Shown: positions 25,622-38,112 of the stretch, in pieces
How the letters are laid out: each line of letters starts with the position of its first letter
How positions within the stretch are numbered: position 1 is the stretch's first letter
From: Anaeramoeba ignava
Taxonomy: Eukaryota; Metamonada; Anaeramoebidae
Direction: 5' to 3'
Length of the DNA: 64,000 nt
NCBI GenBank assembly: GCA_028826165.1
Contig: JAPDFW010000104.1
Coordinates: forward strand, 124,001-188,000
Program-made: the position numbers and the translations under genes
Notes under the pieces: generated by a model
Databases searched by the model: none
The model's input: the letters and a program-made list of their open reading frames with translations, nothing else
What the model was told of the DNA's origin: nothing

Positions 25622-28536
25622 TTATTTGACACCCAAATCAACAGCCATTAAAGAACCAGCAAGAGTCATAATCATTTTGGGTTTAACTTCGTAAATATCT
25701 TCTGGAAGTAAGAAAATAGTAGCACCAATCTTTCTTGCGATAGAAATAACGTACTTAGCATTCATAAGAGCATCTTTTTCTTCATCACCAGGAGTCATCA
25801 AATCATAATTAACAACACCAGGACGAATTGAGTCAACAAGATACAAGAAGAAATGTCCGTTTGAAATGGCAGGATCCTTAAAAGATCTGATTTGCATTTG
25901 TTTGCCTGCTCCGGCAACTTTTTGGTTTGCCCAGCGAACAATATCTTGATCAGAAACGTCTTTTCCTCCTTTTGAAAGCTTCTTCAAAACAGAAACAACA
26001 TGGAATCTCATTAGTTGCCAAACAAGAGCAAGTGTAAGTGTTTTATTTCCATCATAAATGTCAGATCCGGCAATTCCGACAAGTGAGAACTTTAATTTTT
26101 TCCCTAATTCAACACAATAATTGGTATTTTCCAAAGCTTTGAATTTGGAAAGAGGTTGTTTTCGGTTGACTCGTTTCCAGTCAACAATTCCGGGTTGAAT
26201 GTGGTCGAAAACTTGGAGAAGAACCAAGCCGTCTCTTAGATTAAGGAACAAGTTATTAACAAAAGGTTCAACTCCGATTGAGTTCATCCAAAGCGAGTAA
26301 ACTCTTGCTTCTCGATCTCCTTCGCTTTTGAAAAGCCATTCGTCAAGTGCGGCCTTTTCTTCTTCAGTGAGAGGTTCAAGTCCGGGATAATGATTGAAGA
26401 GATTGGCGACGAAAGCAAGATTCAATTTGGAGTTTCCCTTGACAACATCGCCAGGAGATACGAATTTTCGGCAACCGATATTGTCGGCGTTTTGAAGCAT
26501 ATATTCGGCTCTTTGGCGCAAGTCGGATTCTTGGAGTGGTTTGAGGTTGCATTTGTTGGGCATGAGTTGATGGAGGATGATTGTGTAAGCTTCTGAGTCA
26601 CGAATATCGGATGCGAAATTTCTGACTCTTTTTGGTGAGTTTGCTTTTTTTAAATGGTAGTTCATCCATCGCAAAAGAATTTGATCGGGAGACAATTTCA
26701 TGAGATCGTCTAATGTCTCGCCTTCCTCAAGAAGTCGGTATAATTCTGGGCAGGCGTTGAGATTGATTTTGGAAAGTAATCCAATTCGGATGATTTGCCA
26801 AAGTAATCCAAGAAGAAGATGGACTTTTGCTTCCATGATATCTTGTTGTCCAATGTTGACAACGTTGCAACCAATGGCTTTTGCTGAGTTGATTGCCAAG
26901 TTTTGGTTCTCAATCATTTGGAATTTGTTCACTTTTCCGGTGTTGATGACTCGAGTATCAATTGTGTCTGGAACAGAATCGTTAATCAATTTGCAGAGAA
27001 TAATACCATCTTTTAATTGCTCGAAAATTGACATGTCGTTGGGGCTGATTGGCAATCTTTTTCCAACGTGTGGATCGTCTTTTAAAGCCATGTTGATCCA
27101 ATCAACAAAAGAGATTTTCTCATCATCAGCGAAGGAATGTTCTGATCCATCGGTTGTTCCCTTAAGTCTGGTAACTGCGGCTTGTTTTGTATAAACTGCT
27201 CCAAATCCTGTATCTGATCTTGATTTACCTGATCGAATATTTTTGATAATCTACAAAAAAATTTATAAATATTTAAAATATAAATATAAATATAAATATT
27301 TAAAATATAAATATAAATATAAATATTATTATAAATATTATTATAAATATTATTGTAAATATTATTATAAATATTATTGTAAATATTTAAAATATAAATA
27401 TAAATATAAATATTATTATAAATATTATTATAAATATAAATATTAATATAAATATAATTATAAATATTTAAAATATAAATATAAATATAAATATAAATAT
27501 TATTATAAATATAAATATAAATATTATTATAAATATTATTGTAAATATTATTGTAAATATTATTATAAATATTATTATAAATATTATTATAAATATAATT
27601 ATAAATATAAATATAAATATTATTATAAATATTATTATAAATATCAATATAAATATAAATTATAAATATTATTATAAATATAAATATTATTATAAATATA
27701 AATATAAATATAAATATAAATATAAATATAAATATAAATATAAATATAAATATAAATATAAATATAAATATAAATATAAATATTAATATAAATATAAATA
27801 TAATTATAAATATTATTATAAATATAAATATTATTATAAATATTATTATAAATATTAATATAAATATAAATATAAATATAAATATAAATATAAATATAAA
27901 TAAAAATATAAATATAAATATAAATATTATTATAAATATTATTATAAATATAAATATAAATATTAATATAAATATAAATATAAATATAAATATAAATATA
28001 AATATAAATATAAATATAAATATAAATATAAATATAAATATAAATATAAATATTATTGTAAATATTATTATAAATATAAATATAAATATAAATATTATTG
28101 TAAATATTATTATAAATATTATTATAAATATTATTGTAAATATTATTATAAATATTATTATAAATATTATTATAAATATTATTGTAAATATTATTATAAA
28201 TATTATTATAAATATTATTGTAAATTTAATTTAAATTTTTGTGGAAATATTTTTGATTATAAATTTATAATTGAAAAAAAAAAAAGCAAAATTTACCTGA
28301 AGAAATTCATCAAATTCAATCATTCCATTACCATCAAGATCAACTTCTTTGATTAATTCCTTAACTTTTTGTTTTGTGACTTTTTCTCCAAGTTGTTTCA
28401 TAACTTGTTCTAATTCATTTTCATCAATAGAACCTGAACCATCAAGATCAAAACTCTTGAAAATTTGAATAAACTCATCAATTTCTTTTCGATTGAATTC
28501 TGGAAACTTTTTGGCTAATTGATAGAAATTAGACAT
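25622..28536 (-). CDS. Plastin/fimbrin actin-bundling protein
   Basis: Two exons, 28297-28536 and 25622-27250, give about 622 residues, the normal size for fimbrins. The first exon carries two EF-hands ([13 protein letters not shown] near residues 30-42, [13 protein letters not shown] near 66-78). The second carries the linker and four calponin-homology domains arranged as two actin-binding pairs ([44 protein letters not shown]). Family role: calcium-sensitive cross-linking of F-actin into bundles. The intron (27251-28296, GT-AG, phase 0) joins EFDEFLQ to [10 protein letters not shown], the expected register between the EF-hand headpiece and CH1. The start ATG at 28536 opens [14 protein letters not shown]. 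No frame break was seen, in contrast to its neighbours. Codon use is richer in G/C than the window average, as expected for a highly expressed gene. Confidence 0.96.
27255..28230 (-). repeat. TAAATA/TTATTA microsatellite filling the plastin intron
   Basis: Almost 1 kb made of interspersed ATAAAT, ATTATTAT and ATTATTGT units with no other content. It accounts for nearly the whole intron length. Confidence 0.85.
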
Positions 28537-28844
28537 TAATTCTAATTTAAAATAAAAAATTTGAAAGAAAAAAAAAAGAATTTAAAAAAAAAATTTTTTA
28601 TATTTTTAATTTAAAAGTTTTTAAATACATTTTTGTTTAAAGTAAAAGATTTTTTTTTTGTTAAAAGAAAAAAAATGAAAAAAAAAAATTAAAAAAAAAA
28701 AATTTTTATTTAAATAAATTTTTGCTTTTTTTTATTTTTTTAATTAAATTTAAAAAAGGAGAAAAAATAATCAAAAAAAAAAAATAATTCCACTTTTTAT
28801 TTTTTATTTTTTATTTTTAAATTAAATTATTTAATTAAAAATTA
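28537..28844. other. Intergenic homopolymer-rich spacer
   Basis: Lies between the plastin start codon and the permease stop codon. It consists of poly-A and poly-T runs with no ORF, RNA or repeat unit that I recognise. It must hold the plastin promoter. Confidence 0.35.
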
Positions 28845-31553
28845 TTAAGAAAACCAATATTCAGGAATAAAAACTTGAGAAGCAGAAATTATACCAAGAA
28901 CAATCATTGAAAAACTTACTTGTCTCCATTTTTTCTTTCCAAAAATAAAAGAAATTAAAAGAACTAAATAACCAAAAGAAACACCTTTTGTAATATTTGC
29001 AAAAATTGGGATTAAAATAGTAGAAACAATAACAGGAATTATTTCAATAATATTATCAAATTCCATAACTAAAAAATTAAAATTTTTTCAATTAAATTTT
29101 TTTGGATTAAAATTTTTTGGATTAAAATTTTTTTCAATTAAAATTTTTTTCAATTTACATTTTAACATTGTAAAAATTAAAATATTAGTATATAAAAGAA
29201 GACTTCCTGTTGCTTCTGGTGGAATTAATAAAATTATTGGATAAAATAATGCTGATAAAAGAAATAATAATCCTGTAATAACAGATGCAAGTCCAGTTCT
29301 ATTAAATTTAAATTAAATCCAAATTAAAATTAAATCCAAATTAAAATTAAATTAAATTAAAATTAAATCAAATTAAAATTAAAATTAAATCAAATCCAAA
29401 TTAAAATCAAATCAAATCAAATTTAAATTAAAATTAAATCCAAATTAAATCCAAATTAAATCAAATTTAAATTAAATCAAAATCAAATCAAAATCAAATC
29501 TAAATTAAATCAAAATCAAATCAAAATCAAATCTAAATTAAATCCAAATTAAATTAAATTTAAATTAAATCAAAATCAAATCAAAATAAATCAAAATCAA
29601 ATCCAAATTAAATTAAATTAAATCCAAATTAAATTAAATTAAATCAAAATTAAATCCAAATTAAATCCAAATTAAATTAAATTAAATCAAAATTAAATCC
29701 AAATTAAATTAAAATTAAATCCAAATCAAAATTAAATCAAATCAAATTAAAATCAAATCTAAATTAAATCCAAATTAAATTAAATTTAAATTAAATCAAA
29801 TTAAAAAATTAAATTAAATCAAAATCAAATAAAAATTAAATCAAAATCAAATCAAATTAAATCCAAATTCAAATTAAATTAAAATTAACCTTGCTCCAAC
29901 TGCTGCTGCAACAGATGATTCAATATAAACTACATTTGGTGTTGTTCCTAAAAGACTTCCAACAATCACAAAAAATCCATTTACAAGTAATATATTCCGA
30001 AATTTATTTGTATTTGAACTTGAAATTAATTTCTCAAATCCATTTACATCAAATCTAATTTTATCCAAAAAAGCAAATTGAATAACAGTTAAAATTGTAC
30101 AAACAACATTGAATAAATTTTCCAAAGCCAAAAATATAATAAAATATAAAGGACTTGCATTTCTCCAATGGAAATTTAATTTGAATGCTGATTTTGAAAG
30201 ATTTGGGAATTTCCAAATTTCCATATTTAAATCATCAATACTTGCTCTTATTATAATACTAAAAATTGTGCAAACTAAAACAGAAATTACAAAAATCCAT
30301 CGATATTTTCTTGATACTCCAAATACAACTAATACAAGTGTTAAAATACCAAGTAATGCTTCATAACTTGGTTTAAATACATATGAACTATCTAAATGTA
30401 AAACATCAACTAATCCAAGTTTTCCAAGAAATAATCCAATCTTCAAAGATAAAAAACATATAAAACAAAATGAATGATTAAAATATCATTTTAAAAAAAG
30501 AATATTTAATTACTCCATAAGATAATCCAATTCTAAATGAAGAAGGAAGTGCTGAAATGAAATTTGATTTTGGAATTAAAAACTATTTAATTTTATAAAT
30601 AATTTTATAATTAATTTTATATTTAATTTTATAAATAATTTTGTAATTAATTTTATAAATAATTTTATAAATAATTTTATAAATAATTTTATAAATAATT
30701 TTATAAATAATTTTATAAATAATTTAATAAATAATTTTATAATTAATTTTATAAATAATTTTATAAATAATTTTATAATTAATTAATTAATTTGTTTTAA
30801 AAGATAAAGTACAGCAGCAATAAAACAAACTATTCCTTCAAAAAAATGAATACTTAATGCTGTTTCCCAAGAATATCCTAAATAATGGCAAAGAATTTGA
30901 GTAAAATATTCATTTTCTCCAATAGCCATTGATAAAACAAGAGGAAATCCTGAAAAAATTCCTAAAGCAATTGAACCAAATCCACTTACTATTCTCAATA
31001 AAAAATATTTTTTGATGAAAATATTTTTAAATAAAATTAAATTAAATTAAATTGAATTAAATATAATATAATCACCAAGACAAGTTGCCCAAATAATAGA
31101 TAATCGATCCATACTTTTTGGAAGAGCATTTGGTTGTTCTCTAAGGATATCTTTTTGAATTATAATTTTAAATTTAATTTTGATTTTAATTTTAATTTTA
31201 AATTTAATTTTAATTTTGATTTTAATTATAATTTTGATTTTCAATTTGAAAAATACAAATTGTTGTAAAAAACATTGTTAAACCGCCAAGTATTTCTGTA
31301 ATAAAATTTGATTTTCTTTTTGATATTTGAAAAAAAATATCTAATTTTTGTAATAATCCATTATCATAAGGAGAAATATATTCTGGTTCATGATAAATTT
31401 GTTTTTAATTTCTTTTTGTTTTTTAATTTCTTTTTGCTTTTTTGGTTCGACTTTTTTGGGAATTAAAAAGTCTTCTTCTGATGAAGTTGTATCTTCAAAT
31501 TGAATTTGAGAAAGTAATTTCTCATTTGAATTTGGATTGAAATCAGAAGTCAT
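28845..31553 (-). CDS. AzgA-type purine (hypoxanthine/guanine) permease
   Basis: Multi-pass nucleobase transporter of the NCS2/AzgA family. Seven exons: 31553-31258, 31150-31076, 30988-30789, 30582-30514, 30440-29890, 29298-29159 and 29068-28845. Matching blocks: FITEILGGLTMFF (TM1), SIIWATCL, ALGIFSGFPLVLSMAIGENEYF, FISALPSSFRIGLSYG then IGLFLGKLGLVDV, SLLGTTPNVVYIESSVAAAVGARTGL, SALFYPIILLIPPEATGSLL and IIEIIPVIVSTILIPIFANITKGVSFG. The TTPxxxYIESxxAxxxGxRTGL block is diagnostic of the family. Oddities: exon 1 needs a one-base correction near 31400 (IKKQIYHEPEY), and the exon 1/2 junction is off by one base. The intron after LYLLKQI has no GT at its start. The substrate is inferred from the family. 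Confidence 0.9.
29299..29889 (-). repeat. AAATTAAATCC-type repeat filling a permease intron
   Basis: A 591-nt GT-AG intron (AAG|GTTAAT ... AATAG) consisting of imperfect AAATTAAAT(C)C, AAATCAAAT and AAATTAAATT units. It interrupts the GARTGL signature codon for Arg. Confidence 0.8.
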
Positions 31554-31647
31554 ATTTTTTGAAAACGCGAAAAAAAAAATAAAAAAAATAAAAAAAATGA
31601 AAAATTAAAATTCCAAAAATATTTTTTTCATTTTTTTCTTTTTAAAA

Positions 31648-33443
31648 ATGAATGATTGTTTATTTTTTGGTCAAAATTATTCACCAAAACTTTTTAAAAA
31701 TGAACCAAATGAAATAACAAAACCAATTCAATTTAAATTTGAAAATGAAAATGAAAATGAAAATGAAAATGAAAAGAAAATGAAAATGAAAATGAAAATT
31801 AAACAAATTTCAACAGGTTATTTATCAAAAATTTTCCTTTTTAAAAATGGAAAAGCAATAGAATATTTAAATGAAAATGATTCAAATCAAAATCCTTCAA
31901 AAATCCAAATTGAAGAAAATATTCAAAAAGTAACTGTTGATTATCAAAATGAAGCTATTTTAACAATAGAAGGAAATGTATTTGCCAAAGGAAAAGATAT
32001 TAATTCAAATAATCCAAATGAATTTATCAATATTTCATCATTAATTGAAGATAAAAATGATAGAATAATTGAAGATATTGTTTCTGGAGATAGTTCAATT
32101 TACTTATTAACTTCAAATCAAAATGTTTATGGAATTGGTTCAAATCAATTTGGTCAACTTGGTTTTGATTCTGAAAAACTTCAAAAAACACAAAAACCAA
32201 TTTTAATGATGAAAAATGTTTCTAAAATATTTTCAGGAAATTCTTCAAACTCATGTTTTTCTTTTAAATTCAAATCAAGAATTATTTGGATGCGGAGATA
32301 ATGAATATGGTCAACTTGGATTAGGAAAATTAAGAAAAGAAGAAAGAATCTATAAATTAACCAAAATCCAAAATATTCCGAAAGGTAAAATAATTGATAT
32401 TCAATGTGGAAATTCTCATTCAATAATGTTAATTGAAAATGAAAATGAAGATGAAAATCCAAAAAGAAAACTTTATTCATGTGGAGATTATGAAAATAAT
32501 GGACTTGGCAAAAATGAAGATACTTATGAATTTACTGAAATCAAATCATCTTTATTTGAAAATGATAATATTCTTGAATTTTCTGTTGGATATTTTCATA
32601 CTTTGATTTTAACTTACAATTCAAAATTAATTGGATTTGGAGGTAATAATTCAGGTCAATTAGGAACTGGAGATACAAAATATCAACTAATTCCAATTCA
32701 AATTAAACTTCCTAAATTAAGATTTAATGAAAATATTTTCAATTATCATATTTTTTGTGGAAATAACAGATCATTTATTTATTATTCTCCTCTTTCTTTT
32801 TCCAATCTTGAAGAAGATTTGATAAAATTATTTAGAAGAAAAGAATTTTGTGATATTTCATTTAAAACCAAAAATGGAGAAATAATTGAAGCTCATAAAT
32901 TAATATTGAAATATAGATTAAATCAAAGATCAAAATCAAATTGAAAAACTTCAAGAAATTATTTCAAAAAAATCAATTAAAGAATCAAATCAAATATTTG
33001 AAATGATTTATTCAAACAGAATAATAAATCCAAAATTATATTCTGAAATTAAAGAAATTATAAATTTAAATGAAAAAATTGAAGAAACAATTAAAAGAAT
33101 TTATTTAAATGAAAATGAAAATGAAAATGATTTTATAATTGAAAGAAAAGAAAAACAATATAAATTTCCTAAATTAATATTAATAATGAGAAGTGAATTA
33201 TATCGAGGAATGTTTTTATCTGTAACTGATGATAAATCAAATAAAGTTACAGATTATAGTGAATTAAGTAATAAATCATTTCAAATATTTGAATATTGGA
33301 TTTATTCAAATCAAATTAAAGATGAAATTAAAATTACACAACAAATTATTAATGAAATTCAAATTGGAATTGATTATTTTCAATTAAATCAAACAAATCC
33401 AAATTTATTTGATTTATTAATTAAACAAAAAAAAAAAAAATAA
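31648..33443 (+). CDS. RCC1-repeat protein with C-terminal BTB domain
   Basis: Predicted beta-propeller plus BTB adaptor of about 595 residues. RCC1 blades are visible as VYGIGSNQFGQLGF, LFGCGDNEYGQLGLG, LYSCGDYENNGLG and LIGFGGNNSGQLGTGD, each followed by an xHxxxL strand. The BTB domain begins at EFCDISFKTKNGEIIEAHKL and continues through PKLILIMRSELYRGMF. By analogy such proteins act as CUL3 adaptors or small-GTPase-linked scaffolds; the substrate is unknown. One-base frame changes occur near 32245 (FSGNSS then THVFLLNSN) and near 32925 (HKLILKYRLN then DQNQIEKLQ). Both lie in A-rich runs with the protein resuming immediately, so a single gene is likely. A short (EN)n/(KM)n tract follows the first 30 residues. 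It ends 32 bp before the tRNA on the other strand. Confidence 0.85.
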
Positions 33444-33474
33444 AATAAAAAAAAAATAAATAAAAAAAATAAAA

Positions 33475-33545
33475 CTCGGATGCCGGGAATTGAACCCGGA
33501 TTTCAGGTGTGAGAGACCTGTGTGCTACCATTGCACCACACCCGA
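33475..33545 (-). tRNA. tRNA-Glu (CTC)
   Basis: The minus strand folds into a full cloverleaf. Acceptor TCGGGTG pairs with CATCCGA, D arm GTGC-AATGGTA-GCAC, anticodon arm CAGGT-CTCTCAC-ACCTG, and T arm CCGGG-TTCAATT-CCCGG. The anticodon is CTC, with an A 3' of it in the loop. The gene has no intron and no encoded CCA. A TTTT run starts just after the discriminator base, as expected of a Pol III terminator. Confidence 0.96.
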
Positions 33546-33589
33546 TTTAATTTAATTTAATTTTAATTTTTTTAATTAAAATTTTTTTT

Positions 33590-34320
33590 TATTAATATAT
33601 TCTTTTATATTAATTATTTAAAATTATTATAAATTAAGATATAAATTTATAATAATTTTAAACAATAATTTATTTATAAATTTATTTAAAATAATTTATA
33701 TATAAGATATTTATTATTAATATTTAATTTATATTAATTTATAAATATATTCTTTTATATTAATAATTTAAAATATTTTATTTAATTTATTTCTTAATTT
33801 ATAATAATATTAAACAATAATTTATTTATAAATTTATTTAAAATAATTTAAATATAAAATATTTATTATTAATATTTAATTTATATTAATTTATAAATAT
33901 ATTCTTTTATATTAATTATTTAAAATATTTTATTAAATTTATTTCTTAATTTATAATAATATTATATAATAATTTATTTATAAATTTATTTAATTTAATT
34001 TAAATATAAGATATTTATTATTAATATTTAATTTATATTAATTTATAAATATATTCTTTTTATATTAATTATTTAAAATATTTTATTAAATTTATTTCTT
34101 AATTTATAATAATTTTATATAATAATTTATTTATAAATTTATTTAAAATAATTTAAATATAAAATATATTCTTTTATATTAATTATTTTAAATATTTTAT
34201 TAAATTTATATCTTAATTTATAATAATATTAAACAATAATTTATTTATAAATTTATTTAAAATAATTTAAATATATAATATTTATTATTAATATTTAATT
34301 TATATTAATTTATTAATATA
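33590..34320. repeat. Approximately 151-bp A/T satellite, left block
   Basis: The landmark ATTCTTTTATATTAA recurs at about 33599, 33750, 33901, 34053 and 34165, giving a period of about 151 bp with one shortened copy. Each unit also carries TATAATAATTTTA and ATTATTAATATTTAATTT. No ORF is present. The array resumes at 38113 beyond the transposon. Confidence 0.85.
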
Positions 34321-34585
34321 TGAGTGATTTGAGGCTGATGTGAAAAATTTTTTTTTGTTTATTTTTTTTCCCTTTTTTAATTAAAATTGAACAAGAAATC
34401 TCGATAAAAGCCTCAAATTTTGGTGCTTCCTGAGGCACGATAAAGGTTTATTTCTTTGAGAATTAGAAAAATTGAATCAAAAAAAATCAATCAAAAAAAA
34501 TCAATCAAAAATCAATCAAAAAAAAAGAAAAATGAATTAGATTCTTGTCAAAGAAAAAAGGAATAGAAAGAATGATTATTTTTTC
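34321..34585. other. Transposon left non-coding end
   Basis: Contains the inverted repeat, the hairpin-prone AGCCTCAAATTTTGG and CTTCCTGAGGC motifs, and several AATCAATCAAAAA repeats. It forms the 3' flank of the transposon gene. Confidence 0.5.
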
Positions 34586-37421
34586 TTAATCTTCTCTTGT
34601 AAAAATCATCATTGTAAAAGTATCTTTTGTTCTAAAAGGATTCACGGGAAATATATGAGCATCACTTATTCCAAAAAAATTTGAACTAGTTTCGGTTTCT
34701 AAGATTTCAGTCCAATAATGACCTTCATTGGCATTTCCAATATGGTGTATTGATCCAAGCAATTTCATTTCAGTTTCTTGATTAGGACAACTCTGAAACA
34801 TGAAAGATTTGACATTGATCTTTTCTTCACATTGAATTTTGGTTCCAATTCTTGTTGTAGATTGAGTCAAGGAATCATAATAAGTTCTCTTGAAAAAAAT
34901 AACCAAATATTTAGGAATAGTCAAAAGAGACAATTTAATGGAGCTTTCTACTTTTTGGTCACAATTTTCACAGTGATAATGTTGAGAGAAATCTAAATCC
35001 TTTTCAGCGAAATAATTATCGAGCATTGAAGAAATGCTAATTTCTCCGTTCAAAATTGGAAAGCTAATCACAAGACTTGTTTCTTGAGGAAAGGAGTAAG
35101 TAAATCTTTTACATTTCTTACATGTCACCTTTTGCACAATACGAATGCGAAAATCATTTATTATAGCTCGATTGTGAATATCAAATTCTTGATAAAGAAG
35201 ATCATATGGAACATTGAAATCTGAAATATTCTCATTTGATATTAAATCCATCAAGGAAACAAAAAATTCATGTATATCTTGTTCATTAGTGTTGGAAAAT
35301 TGAGTCACATGTTCTCCTATTACCTTTCTTAGTGGAGTTATATTAATCGATTCTTCTGAAGATTGTAAAATATCGCTCAAAGTTTCAGAAATATCACCTA
35401 AACCTAATAGTTCAATTACAGAAGTTCTTAAAAGCACTTGAATGATGGAAGCTATATAACATGAATTGTGTGAATTTGGAATCTTTCTTAAATTCTAATC
35501 AAAAATTAAAATGAGAAAATCAAAAAGAAAAAAATAATAAAAGAAGAATTTTCTTACTCCTGTTTTGCAAATGGATATTGATGATGTAAAATTCTTTTTG
35601 TTTTGGGAGATTATCTTGAAATTTTGAAATGCGCAAATTTTTGATTTCTTCTTTTCTTCAAATTCAATTTTTCTCTTGATTTTTGATGTTTTCTGGAAGA
35701 ACTTCGTAGATTTCCATTCACATGATTCATTTCTTTTCATCTTCTTTTTCTCTTTGCGAATGAAATTTTTGTGTTTCATTTGGAATCACCTTTTCATTTT
35801 TGGAATTTGTCATTTGAGTATTAAAGAAAGGAATAGAATAATTCTCCTGAATTAATGCTGAATTTTGTTTAATTCCAAATTCTTTCTCTTGAAAAATTTG
35901 TTCAATTATAGGTATTCTTCTTTTTCGAAAATTGGTGTTTGGCATTCTTGCAGTTTTCAAGTTTCCTTTTAAGAAAATAAAAATGTGTGATTTTTTAATT
36001 TTTGCAATTGGATTCTTGTAAAGAAATTTGAGTGCTCTATTCACATTTAAAATAATTGGTGTTGTGTTACTAAGTTGAGATAAATAATCAAAAAGTGAAT
36101 TAATAGTTGTAATATCCCCAAAATTTGCCTTATTCCTTGATATGTTACCAAAATGACGATCAGACATATGTTTAGCATGGTTTCTGAGAAAGAAAATTAC
36201 CTTAATATCTAAAAATTGCGAACTAAAAGCATCAAAAATCATCCCCAGAACAAAGTTATTTTTAATGTGTCCTCCATTATCAGAAAAAATCCTTAGTTTT
36301 GATATGTTTAATAGATTTCTTTTATGTTGCCATTCATTGAATTTATATCGAAAATCTTGAAAACTTTGAAGAACAAATTGGAATCCTATAAGAGAAATAG
36401 AAAATTAATAGAATCAAAAAGGAATTCAATTTTTAAACTTACTTTAGTTTGATCCTCTGAAATATAATCGAAATAGAACAACTGTTTTTCAAACTGAATA
36501 GTAATATTGAAGATCACCCATGATTTTTTATGATAGAATTCTTGTGTTTCCCAATTATCTCGATACTCTTGAAAATTGACTGCAAAGTCCAAGAATAAAA
36601 TAATTTGATCAAGAAGTTGAATTTCCGATTTGTATAAATTTCTCATTTCAAGAACTTTTCTTTGGTGATTCTGCCTTTTTCATGATTGGATTAGAACATT
36701 TTTGGACACTGGAAAAAAAAGCTGTTGCAGAATGAATTGAAAAATACTTTTGAAGAAGTGAGCAGAAAGTCCCATATTTAAGATCATTTTCTTTATCCTG
36801 TATTTGATTAAAAAGTCTTTTCTTTGTCAAACTTGTGCGGAAAACAGGTATATCTTTTCTGCTGTAAAAATCAATCGTTGTAAATGTTTCTAAATGATCT
36901 AAAATTCGAAGGATATTTTTTTCATGATTTGTGAAAACCCATTCTTTTGATTTTGTTTGAGATTTTAGGTAAAATGGAATCTTAAAACGATGATGTTCAC
37001 AATTTAAATGTCTCTTTAGCTTCCATGAATTTAAATTTTTCAATTCCTTATCACAAGAAGAACAAAAAACTTTTTGTGTATCTAAATCATATGAAAGAAA
37101 TGGATCCTGATCGATCATTTTTTGAGTATTCATTGGCACTTTCTTTCCACTTTTTGAAATAGTGATTTGAACATTCAAAATAGGAATTTCCTCTGAAGTT
37201 ATTAGAAGAACTTGTTCTTTAACACAATTTAGGAAGATTACAAGTTGTGAATTGTTTGAAATACGAACAGTTTTATCTTGAAAGAAATAGGTGAATGCTT
37301 GAATCTTTTGTCGAATGTTGAAGTTATCTTTCACATCTTTAATTAAGGTTTTAAAGTTTAGGATCTTTTCAGCATCAAACACACAAAAATTTCCTTGAAA
37401 ACGAATAAAAAAAAGCTTCAT
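34586..37421 (-). CDS. Transposon-encoded transposase-like protein with C-terminal USP domain
   Basis: One gene read as exons 37421-36443, 36385-35558 and 35494-34586 (introns 36386-36442 and 35495-35557, GT-AG). Order: N-terminal PB1/ubiquitin-like fold (AFTYFFQDKTVRISNNSQL); a zinc finger of CxxC...HxxxxHH type (VFCSSCDKEL, RHLNCEHH); an RNase-H-like transposase core suggested by FYFDYISEDQT, RIFSDNGGHIKNNF and FLRNHAKHMSDRHFGNISR; then a C19 protease domain. The protease keeps its Cys box (NSHNSCYIASIIQVLL), NEQDIHEFFVSLMD, two zinc pairs (CKKC, CENC), KYLVIFFKR and His box (HHIGNANEGHYW), so it may be active. Single-base frame changes near 36690 and 35735 and a phase mismatch at the first intron mean it is either lightly decayed or miscalled. 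The exact transposase family is unassigned. The USP domain is the firmest part. Confidence 0.72.
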
Positions 37422-38112
37422 TTAAAAGAAAAAATGAATTGAGATTTTATCAAAAAATTCCTTTTGAAATCCTCAAAAAAGTGGACATTGATTTAATTAA
37501 AAAAAAGAAAGAAAAGGAAAAAAATCTTCTTGATCTTATTTCAAAAAGAAAAGAAAAAAACTAAAGAAAAAATTGATTCTTCAAACTATTTAAAGAAAAA
37601 AAGAAATTGAAAGGAAAAAGTGGACATTGATTTAATTAAAAAAAAGAAAGAAAAGGAAAAAAATCTTCTTGATCTTATTTCAAAAAAAAAGAAAAAAACC
37701 AAAGAAAAAATTGATTCTTCAATCAAAATACAAATGTCTAATATGTAAAGATATTTTGTAATTGAATTATCGATAAAAACAAATTGAAAGGGAGAAGAAA
37801 AGCAAAATGAAAAATCTGATCTTTTTGATTTTGATTGATTAAAATATGATTCAAAAAAAGTTATTTTAAAAAAGAAGTCTAAAATTTCTCTTTTATTTTT
37901 TTAAGAGATTTAAAAAAGAAGACATATATGAAATTTAAATTCCTTTTTTAAAAAAATTCCTTTATTAATAAAATCAAAAGTAAATAAATTTGATGAGAAT
38001 TTTTTGGAACAATATAAAAAAAATCACTCAATAAATTGATTATTTGATATTTTAATTTTGAGGCTCAAGAGGCTTTTTTTTTTATTGATTTTTTTTGCAA
38101 CAGAATCACTCA
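37422..38112. other. Transposon right non-coding end with internal direct repeat
   Basis: Upstream region of the transposon gene. A segment of about 110 bp beginning near 37476 (GTGGACATTGATTTAATT) is repeated almost exactly from near 37615, 139 bp further on. An internal AATCACTCAAT at about 38026 copies the terminal repeat motif. The remainder is A-rich. Confidence 0.55.

Larger units (their letters stand above)
34321..38112 (-). mobile_element. TA-flanked DNA transposon with transposase-deubiquitinase gene
   Basis: A 3,792-bp insertion inside the 151-bp satellite. The left end begins TGAGTGATT and the right end is its exact inverse AATCACTCA, so the terminal inverted repeat is at least 9 bp. 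TA flanks both sides (34319-34320 and 38113-38114). Removing the element and one TA restores the satellite sequence AATATATTC seen in intact copies. This defines a TA target-site duplication. Subterminal GAGGCT/AGCCTC motifs recur near both ends (34329, 34409, 34430; 38056-38070). The only sizeable gene inside (34586-37421, minus) has transposase-like and USP domains. TA duplications are typical of Tc1/mariner-type elements and some others, but I cannot place this protein in that family. Confidence 0.8.

Noticed and set aside
26390-27194. Plus-strand ORFs opposite plastin
   Set aside because: Antisense to conserved calponin-homology coding sequence, which keeps reverse frames open through codon bias.
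27243-27446. Tyr-Lys repeat ORF in the plastin intron
   Set aside because: Direct translation of the TAAATA microsatellite; the intron is bounded by good splice sites joining the EF-hand and CH regions.
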